This document shows positions 1 through 6,164 of a stretch of DNA of 9,087 bases, piece by piece (the first letter of the stretch is position 1; every line of letters starts with the position of its first letter). Position numbers and translations under genes: made by a program. The stretch is taken from positions 1 through 9,087 of the forward strand of contig JAAEMD010000419.1 in assembly GCA_024225875.1 (NCBI GenBank), written 5' to 3'. This DNA is from a bacterium. GTDB taxonomy: Bacteria > Margulisbacteria > Marinamargulisbacteria > JAAEMD01. The notes beneath the pieces were generated by a model that saw only the letters and a program-made list of their open reading frames with translations, made no database searches and was not told the origin of the DNA.

Positions 1-120
1 CTCATCTTCAGACTTCTCATCTTCAGACTTCTCATCTTCAGACTTCTCATCTTCAGACTTCTCATCTTCAGACTTCTCATCTTCAGACTTCTCATCTTCA
101 GACTTCTCATCTTCAGACTT
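1..120 (-). repeat. 15-bp tandem repeat, 8 perfect copies, coding for KSEDE
   Basis: The plus-strand unit ctcatcttcagactt occurs eight times without a mismatch and starts at the window edge, so the array probably continues to the left. In the minus-strand ATPase frame each unit reads Lys-Ser-Glu-Asp-Glu. The unit length is a multiple of three, so gain or loss of copies by slippage would change protein length without a frameshift. Perfect identity down to the third codon positions points to recent expansion. The product is a highly charged, net acidic, probably disordered tail or linker. Confidence 0.95.
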
Positions 121-3100
121 CACTTCATGTAGTGTATCTTTTACTTGTTCTTCACTTAAATTAAGCTCTACACCAACACTTTTATTTTTATATCTATGCT
201 TATCATTATCAGTTATCGGTATTGAGTTGAACAAGTCATAGAGATTTTCAAAATTAAGTTCGGCATTTTTAATGCTTCCTGAAACTTTTAAGTCATCTAA
301 ATACTCATCAACTTTAGCTATGAAATCAGGATATGAATTATTTAAAATATTATCATACTCTATTTTATTTAACTCTGGTTCCTTAATTTTATTTAACTCT
401 ATTAAGCTTTTATCAAAATCACCACTTTCATCATTAACAAACTCTATATTGACATCATCACAGTATGCTAAGTAATAGCTTGCATGTGTCCTCAACCAAC
501 TCCAGTATTTGGGATCTGCATTAGATGAATTAGTCTTAAACAATAATCCAACCAATGGACATGAGATGATTATTCCAAATAACGTAGGGTTTTTATTAGC
601 AACTATCGAACGATGAAATTCGACCATCCTGTCGTATTTTGCTTTTGTTTTATTAGACTCATTTTCAACAGGCTCATAACTTTTAAACTCTGAAGAAATA
701 AATTTTATATAATTTTTATGAAACTCTATTTCCGATGAATTTATAGCCCTTGAAGTAAGTGTAAAGTTATTAGCTTTAAGGGCATCACTTACTAGAGAGT
801 GCTGCAAAAATGATACTATTTGCATGTGGAGTAGATGACCTAAAGCAGGTTCTGATTTATTAATGCCCTCTAAGTTATCCATTAATAACTCAAAAAGGTT
901 TGCAAGTTGAGAACTTGATACATTTAACATTGGCCACGTTTTCTTTGCAACATTCAGCCATTTAAATAAGCGGGAATAGAATCTACCTTCATATTGTGGT
1001 ATTTTGTTCGAATCCAATACTTTCTCAGAATCAGCTTCATCTTCATCCCCTCTAGACCTTTCACCTTCTTTAAACCAACTAGGAAGTAAATATTTCTCAA
1101 TTGCACAATGGTTTTTAACGGTGCTTTCTAAGTTATCCAAGTCAGTAAAGTCTTTACCTAACAAATCAAAGATAGCTGCTAGATAACTTATTGCAGAAAC
1201 AAAGTTGGTTTCATGACCAACTCTATAACCTTTAACACTTATGCAAGCCAAATTAACCAAGTAACCTAAGTCATATGTTTCTTCAATCGATTCTACAGTA
1301 TTATAAATAACTCCTACCACTTCATTATTTAAGTCTGTGTTGTTATCATAAACTTTTTTAATTTCTTTTAACCAACCCTGCATTACACCGGCACTATCAA
1401 AATCTTCAAATTTATTAATTGCATGATGAAAATCGACTTTTAGTTGTTCTCTTATTTCTTTTTTAACACTGGCTTTTTTAGTGTTATTAATAGCCAGGAT
1501 TGCTTTATCAATTTTATCAAACTTATAAAAACGAGATAAATTAAACTCAAAAACAAGGCCTATTTTTTTATAACGAGGAACCAGATATAAACCCATATCC
1601 CTGATATTAGAGCCACTAACCAATTGAGCTAACAACCCTTTTTTTGTACTATCAAATATATTAGTATTTTTTTCAGATATGCCAATATAGTCAAGTATAT
1701 TCAACTTTCCAACAACTATATTGTCAGCAGGTTTTCTATATAAAGCTATATATTTTGGCATACCGCCAAAAACCATCCAAGAAAGTGCAGCCCCTGGATT
1801 AAATTTAATATGTTTTGAAATAAGGGTGAAAAAGACTATCATTCTTGAGTTTAGAAGATCATTATCTTGGACAAGGTTCATACGTTCCAAGTCTTTCCAT
1901 ACATTATCTTCTATAGCCCACCGCCAAAAAGTCTCTGTCATTTTAACTAACGAAAACTCGGATGTGCTTAAATCAGACATTTTCAAAGTAGTGCTACTGA
2001 ATGACAAACCAAAAATATTAATTATGGCAGAGGTGAAACTATCAAGAGTTGAAGCTGAAACATTTATGCTGTTTTTTGCTTCAGAATTCAAACATTTTTT
2101 TACTTCAAAGTGATCACTAATAGCTTTTAAAAACTGAAGAAAAGTCCTAATAGGTAAGCTTAATATACCTTTCCTAAACTTTTCTTGTTCTTTTTTATGA
2201 CTTATCCCATAGCATTTAAATATATATTCATTTAAGAAGTCATCTAAAAGAATATAATTATCTTTACTTTCAACTGAAGATATTAGATATATATTTGTTG
2301 AGTACTTATCTAACCTTGAGGCTTTTTGATGAAGAGTTAACATATTAACTCGATTCTCTGGCTTTAATACCTTCATCATATATTGTTCTTCAAGCTCACT
2401 AGCTTTGCGAATCACTTGATCATTATCATAACTACTCAGAGAGCCCTCATTGTGAAAATTACGAGAAGGCCTATCAAATTTTGTAACATGTTCACCTAAT
2501 GATTTAAATTGTGCACCACGAACTAAAGTTGAATAAAGTTCAATATCTCCTGATATCAAAATGATCAGTTGTGAGCTTGTTAAGTACTTCCTAATCGTTT
2601 CTAATACTGGCCACCCCTTTTCAAACTTTGTATCGATATCATCAAATGTAATTACAAAAGCTTTTTTATCAATAGCAGTTAACGCAGCACTGATAAATTT
2701 ATTCAGGTTTTTCTCTAGATTTCTGCCTTCAGAAGCTTTTTCTAACCCTTTTTCTAGTATATAGGTTTTATCTTCCCACTCATCTCCGTAGGTGGATGAG
2801 CCTATCCCATCTATCTGACATAAACCACCAGCTAACTCCTTCAAAGTTTGCTCGTAAACTTGGTAGTCAAAGTCAGAACAGCTTTTAGAACATTTGGATA
2901 CTGCATCTCTAATCTGTGAAATTAAGATAATTAGTACATGCTCTTTGGATGAGATAAGAGTGGGGTCAATGATTTTTAAGACTTCTAACCCTTGTGGAAT
3001 TTCACTTTTTTGCTCTTCTTTAGCATTTACAATCTTGTAATCATACAAGCACGTAAGGATATGCCTTAGAAAAGTTGATTTTCCACTCCCTCTTGGACCA

Positions 3101-3312
3101 CTAACAGTTATAGCATTGTGGTATCTGTCATAAAATAGATCACTGTAACCAGTATTTTGACTATTATTACTATTTTGATACTTGAGTTGCTCTGTAATTT
3201 TTCTAAAGATTGTTTCTCGTGCTTCAGTTTGAAAAACTTGATTATAATTTAAATTAACAACATCAGTTGTCATTTCTAAATTTAATAAAATACTATTGTC
3301 TTTGAGCATCAT
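1..3312 (-). CDS. Giant P-loop ATPase, probable defence protein (C-terminus beyond window)
   Basis: This frame is open for 1104 codons with no stop and leaves the window at position 1, so the C-terminus is missing. The start is a double ATG (3312 and 3309). The frame is closed by a stop at 3343-3345 with no other start between, and only a weak GGA lies ahead. Visible features: Walker A GPRGSGKST at residues 72-80, an IDPTLISSKEH stretch near 115, Walker B FVITFDDID at 219-227, and a sensor-1-like strand LIILISGD near 249-256. This indicates an AAA+/STAND/KAP-type NTPase core. The following roughly 700 residues are mostly helical-looking and carry no motif I recognise. An acidic patch (GDEDEADSE) falls around position 1030, and the visible end is eight KSEDE repeats. 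No signal peptide or membrane segment is evident, so it is probably cytoplasmic. The Walker A and IDPTL pattern resembles my memory of antiviral ATPases such as RdrA of RADAR, but this is a hypothesis. It is divergent from dndB and very AT-rich. Confidence 0.85.
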   Translation of the reverse strand, partial: MMLKDNSILLNLEMTTDVVNLNYNQVFQTEARETIFRKITEQLKYQNSNNSQNTGYSDLFYDRYHNAITVSGPRGSGKSTFLRHILTCLYDYKIVNAKEEQKSEIPQGLEVLKIIDPTLISSKEHVLIILISQIRDAVSKCSKSCSDFDYQVYEQTLKELAGGLCQIDGIGSSTYGDEWEDKTYILEKGLEKASEGRNLEKNLNKFISAALTAIDKKAFVITFDDIDTKFEKGWPVLETIRKYLTSSQLIILISGDIELYSTLVRGAQFKSLGEHVTKFDRPSRNFHNEGSLSSYDNDQVIRKASELEEQYMMKVLKPENRVNMLTLHQKASRLDKYSTNIYLISSVESKDNYILLDDFLNEYIFKCYGISHKKEQEKFRKGILSLPIRTFLQFLKAISDHFEVKKCLNSEAKNSINVSASTLDSFTSAIINIFGLSFSSTTLKMSDLSTSEFSLVKMTETFWRWAIEDNVWKDLERMNLVQDNDLLNSRMIVFFTLISKHIKFNPGAALSWMVFGGMPKYIALYRKPADNIVVGKLNILDYIGISEKNTNIFDSTKKGLLAQLVSGSNIRDMGLYLVPRYKKIGLVFEFNLSRFYKFDKIDKAILAINNTKKASVKKEIREQLKVDFHHAINKFEDFDSAGVMQGWLKEIKKVYDNNTDLNNEVVGVIYNTVESIEETYDLGYLVNLACISVKGYRVGHETNFVSAISYLAAIFDLLGKDFTDLDNLESTVKNHCAIEKYLLPSWFKEGERSRGDEDEADSEKVLDSNKIPQYEGRFYSRLFKWLNVAKKTWPMLNVSSSQLANLFELLMDNLEGINKSEPALGHLLHMQIVSFLQHSLVSDALKANNFTLTSRAINSSEIEFHKNYIKFISSEFKSYEPVENESNKTKAKYDRMVEFHRSIVANKNPTLFGIIISCPLVGLLFKTNSSNADPKYWSWLRTHASYYLAYCDDVNIEFVNDESGDFDKSLIELNKIKEPELNKIEYDNILNNSYPDFIAKVDEYLDDLKVSGSIKNAELNFENLYDLFNSIPITDNDKHRYKNKSVGVELNLSEEQVKDTLHEVKSEDEKSEDEKSEDEKSEDEKSEDEKSEDEKSEDEKSEDE

Positions 3313-3341
3313 TTCAAATCCATTTAATTTTTCCCTATTAA

Positions 3342-3370
3342 ATCATAACTATAAATATTTCAAAGTTGAA
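3342..3370 (-). promoter_or_regulatory. Possible sigma70-type promoter for the giant ATPase gene
   Basis: Read leftward, a TATGAT -10-like hexamer lies at 3347-3342 and a weak TTCAAC -35-like hexamer at 3370-3365, with a 17-bp spacer. An alternative pair is TATAGT at 3353-3348 with TTGTCT at 3378-3373, spaced by 19 bp. Transcription would begin about 20-25 bases before the ATG at 3312. The region is so AT-rich that chance matches are likely, so this call is tentative. Confidence 0.3.
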
Positions 3371-3421
3371 AAAGACAAATTAAAAAAATAAAAAATTAAC
3401 ACAAACTGAACAAGCTTTTAC

Positions 3422-3439
3422 TTTGTTATTTTTAACAAA
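3422..3439. promoter_or_regulatory. Candidate operator: 18-bp palindrome upstream of dndB
   Basis: The sequence TTTGTTATTTTTAACAAA has perfect 7-bp arms (TTTGTTA and TAACAAA) around four T residues. It lies 12 bp upstream of the TTGACA -35 of the dnd operon, and its first 14 bases recur in inverted orientation across the probable -10. The arrangement fits a two-site operator for a repressor. DndB is the obvious candidate because DndB homologues repress their own operons by binding palindromic promoter DNA. The assignment to DndB is an inference. Confidence 0.5.
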
Positions 3440-3451
3440 CCAATTATAAAA

Positions 3452-3480
3452 TTGACAAAAAAGTGATAGAGTTCATTAAA
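3452..3480 (+). promoter_or_regulatory. Probable sigma70 promoter of the dndBCDE operon
   Basis: A consensus -35 TTGACA lies at 3452-3457. A 17-bp spacer leads to ATTAAA at 3475-3480, a mediocre -10; TTAAAA one base on is an alternative. Transcription would start near 3487, leaving only about 15 bases before the dndB ATG. The weak -10 and the overlap with an inverted repeat suggest a repressible promoter of modest strength. Confidence 0.5.
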
Positions 3481-3489
3481 AATAACAAA
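3476..3489. promoter_or_regulatory. Second candidate operator site over the dndB -10 region
   Basis: TTAAAAATAACAAA is the exact reverse complement of positions 3422-3435. It overlaps the -10 hexamer and the likely transcription start, so a protein bound here would block RNA polymerase. Together with the upstream palindrome it brackets the -35 element, with about 54 bp between the starts of the two sites, roughly five helical turns. That spacing would allow cooperative binding or looping. Confidence 0.45.
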
Positions 3490-3502
3490 ACCTAAACTTC
3501 CT

Positions 3503-4588
3503 ATGTTTGATAACAAATACTGCTACTCCTTTCCGACTGTAAGAGGCCAACAAGCTGGCCGTCCATTTTATATTGCAACCTGTCCATTAAGGATCATTCC
3601 TAAAATATTCCTTTTTGATGAAGAAGAGGTACCAGCCGAGTTACGGGCTCAAAGAAGTTTAAATAGAACACGCCTCCCCGAAATGGTCCGTTATTTAGTT
3701 GATAACCCAAAAGAATATGTTTTTTCATCTTTAACAGCATCAGTAGGTACAGAGGTACGCTTTATTCCTCATGAAGGCGCACACGATCTGGGTATTTTAC
3801 AAGTACCAATGGATGCGGAGATTCTTATAAATGATGGGCAACATCGAAGAGCTGCAATTGAAGAGGCTCTTAAAGAAATGCCCGAACTTGGGCAAGACAA
3901 TATATCAGTATTGTTTTTTGTAGATGAAGGGCTCAGACGAAGCCAGCAAATGTTTGCTGATTTAAATAAGTATGCTGTTAAGCCTAGCCCATCGATAAGT
4001 GCGTTATATGATTTTAGAGACTCATCTGCTTGTGTAGCTCGTTATTTATCAATGGAAGTAAAGCCTTTTATCGGTTACACCGAAATGGAATTTTCTACAG
4101 TTTCTCCAAAAAGCGCGAAACTTTTTACTTTAAGTAGTATAAAACAAGCCACACAAATACTTTTGAGTAAAACCGCTCGCTCTAAGTTTGATGATAGTGA
4201 CCTACAGTTAGCCGTTAGCTTTTGGCAAGGCTGCTACAGTGCTATTTCTGAGTGGCAACAAGTTCATAGTAAAGAACTTTCACCAGCAAATTTTAGGCAA
4301 GAGTTTATTCATGCACATGGTATTGGCTTACATGCATTAGGGCACTTAGGTCGTTCGCTATTAAAGCAACACCCTGCAGATTGGCAATCTAAACTTCAAA
4401 ATTTAAATAAAATAGATTGGCGAAAGAGCAACCCAATATGGGACAATAGAGCCTTACACCACGGAAAATTGTCTAAAGCTTCTAGTAATATTAAACTCAC
4501 TGCCAATATTTTAAGGCAAGCTCTTGATTTACAACTTGAAGGTGATGATAAGAAACTAGAAAAAGAATTTAGTAGTAATCATGTTTGA
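3503..4588 (+). CDS. dndB: DndB, DGQHR-domain regulator of DNA phosphorothioation
   Basis: This 361-residue protein carries the family-defining DGQHRR motif at residues 111-116 (context ILINDGQHRRAAIEEAL). It also has the conserved segment SQQMFADLNKYAVKPS at 147-162. Both are typical of DndB, and the length is normal for the family. DndB is not needed for the sulfur chemistry. In characterised systems it represses transcription of the dnd genes and limits how many sites become modified. It is first in the operon, downstream of a TTGACA promoter flanked by inverted repeats that it may bind itself. No Shine-Dalgarno sequence is visible ahead of the ATG, so initiation is probably weak. Its end overlaps the dndC start by 8 bases. 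It is unlikely to be a different DGQHR protein, given the dndC, dndD and dndE that follow. Confidence 0.95.
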   Translation: MFDNKYCYSFPTVRGQQAGRPFYIATCPLRIIPKIFLFDEEEVPAELRAQRSLNRTRLPEMVRYLVDNPKEYVFSSLTASVGTEVRFIPHEGAHDLGILQVPMDAEILINDGQHRRAAIEEALKEMPELGQDNISVLFFVDEGLRRSQQMFADLNKYAVKPSPSISALYDFRDSSACVARYLSMEVKPFIGYTEMEFSTVSPKSAKLFTLSSIKQATQILLSKTARSKFDDSDLQLAVSFWQGCYSAISEWQQVHSKELSPANFRQEFIHAHGIGLHALGHLGRSLLKQHPADWQSKLQNLNKIDWRKSNPIWDNRALHHGKLSKASSNIKLTANILRQALDLQLEGDDKKLEKEFSSNHV

Positions 4589-6164
4589 ATTTCAAAACTA
4601 TGACGATATCCATGACTATATGGACTTTATCGATGATCAGGTTTTTGCTGAGCGCCCTTTAAAAGAGCAACTAGCAGAAATCCAATATTTATACCTACGT
4701 GAAAATCAGCCTTGGGTTGTTGCTTTTAGTGGCGGTAAAGACTCAACAGCTATTTTAACGCTTGTTTATCTTGCGTTGCTTGGTTTAAGCCCTGAACAAA
4801 GAACTAATAAAGTATATGTAGTATTTTGCGATACATTAGCTGAAGTACCTATCTATTTACAAAAAGCTCTTCATGCACTTAATACCTTACAGCGCAGTGC
4901 ATCAATTTCTGGTTTACCTATTGAAACAAAGATTATTACTCCAAAAGCTAGTGATACATTTTGGTCTAGGCTTTTAGGTCGTGGTTATCCGGCCCCAAAC
5001 TTAAAACTTAACCGTTGGTGCACAGAAAAAATAAAGCTTAATCCATTTAAAGATTTTGCTAAATCTGAATTTACAGCAGACCAAGCGCCTATCGTTGTTA
5101 TTGGTTCTCGCTCTCAAGAAAGTAAGAATCGAGAAGATATTCTTGATAAATACCATTCAGGTAAGAATTTTTTTGATGAGTCTGACCCTCATTATCGCAG
5201 GTATGCCCCAATCAAAGACTGGCAAGTTCAAGAAGTATGGCAATTATTGGGACAAAAAATAGCTCCTGGTCAATACGAGGAGATAGGCCCTTGGGAAACT
5301 CCTTGGGGAACCTCTAATATTGCCCTTGTTGAGTTATATGACAGCACAAATTCAACAAGTGGTGAGTGTCCACTTGTTGAGACAGCGACATCTCCAGGCT
5401 GTGGAAAATCTCGATTTGGTTGTTGGAGTTGTACAGTAGTAACAAAAGATAAAGCTATTGATGGCCTTATTGCTAATGGTGAAGAGTGGCTTAAACCTTT
5501 AGCTGATTTCCGTAACTTTTTACACTCAACTACAGAGCCTAGCGTAAAAGGCCTTTACCGCCAGAACCGCCGCAGAGATGGAAAAGTAAGTGTTAAGCAC
5601 GGAATGCAAGAAGAAGAAAACGTTGAGTTTATTCATGGTCCTTATTTTTTACACCTAAGGAAAGAGTGGCTTGAACATCTCCTTAATATGGAAAAAGAAA
5701 TAAACCAGCAAGGAAGAGATGTAAGTTTAATAACTGAAGCTGAACTTCATGAAATTAGACATCAGTGGAGAAATGACCCTCTTACGCCAGATTGGTCGGA
5801 CGATCTCCCAAAAATCTATAAGCGCGTTTACCCAAATGGAAACATTGAATTTTTAGAAGACGATGGAAATGCATTTAGTAATATTGAATCAGAAATGATT
5901 GAGCATTTGTCAAAAACTCATGAGGTTGATTCTGAGTTAATCAAAAAATTAATTGATATTGAGCTGAGTCTTTCTGGCCTTGGCAAACGACAAGGAATTT
6001 TTAATCGTCTTGACAAAGTGCTGAGGCAAGATTGGGGCAACCTTGAAATAGCAAAGCAAAAAAGAGAATCAGAAAAGACGTTGCAATATGCGTTACTGCA
6101 AGACATTAACGAAATACAAGCTGAGTTAAATGGCATTGATTCGTTATTAAATAGTGAGCTGTAA
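4581..6164 (+). CDS. dndC: DndC, PAPS-reductase-like sulfurtransferase with Fe-S cluster
   Basis: This 527-residue protein belongs to the adenine-nucleotide alpha-hydrolase/PAPS reductase family. The PP-loop SGGKDST at residues 50-56 binds and cleaves ATP (DndC homologues have pyrophosphatase activity), probably to activate the DNA phosphate. The cysteines expected to hold a 4Fe-4S cluster and relay sulfur are present: Cys147 in RWCTEK, and Cys263, Cys274, Cys281 and Cys284 in a CPLVETATSPGCG...FGCWSC arrangement. Sulfur comes from a cysteine desulfurase (DndA or IscS), which is not encoded here. After the core, roughly residues 370-527 look charged and helical and may contact DndD. The start ATG lies 8 bases inside dndB with no clear ribosome site, which suggests translational coupling; the stop directly abuts the dndD ATG. 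All key residues appear intact. Confidence 0.96.
   Translation: MFEFQNYDDIHDYMDFIDDQVFAERPLKEQLAEIQYLYLRENQPWVVAFSGGKDSTAILTLVYLALLGLSPEQRTNKVYVVFCDTLAEVPIYLQKALHALNTLQRSASISGLPIETKIITPKASDTFWSRLLGRGYPAPNLKLNRWCTEKIKLNPFKDFAKSEFTADQAPIVVIGSRSQESKNREDILDKYHSGKNFFDESDPHYRRYAPIKDWQVQEVWQLLGQKIAPGQYEEIGPWETPWGTSNIALVELYDSTNSTSGECPLVETATSPGCGKSRFGCWSCTVVTKDKAIDGLIANGEEWLKPLADFRNFLHSTTEPSVKGLYRQNRRRDGKVSVKHGMQEEENVEFIHGPYFLHLRKEWLEHLLNMEKEINQQGRDVSLITEAELHEIRHQWRNDPLTPDWSDDLPKIYKRVYPNGNIEFLEDDGNAFSNIESEMIEHLSKTHEVDSELIKKLIDIELSLSGLGKRQGIFNRLDKVLRQDWGNLEIAKQKRESEKTLQYALLQDINEIQAELNGIDSLLNSEL

Noticed and set aside
1..120. Short tandem repeats at the left edge as a CRISPR array
   Set aside because: The units are 15 bp and directly contiguous with no spacers, and they keep an open coding frame (KSEDE).
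1721..2113. 130-codon plus-strand frame and other short plus-strand frames at 272-475, 1004-1186 and 2561-2764
   Set aside because: They lie antisense inside the continuous 1104-codon minus-strand ATPase frame, and their translations look like composition artefacts rich in Ser, Phe and Leu.
3313..3502. Small gene or RNA gene in the divergent intergenic region
   Set aside because: I saw no convincing open frame or tRNA-like fold in this 190-bp AT-rich stretch. The only structure is the promoter and the inverted repeats.
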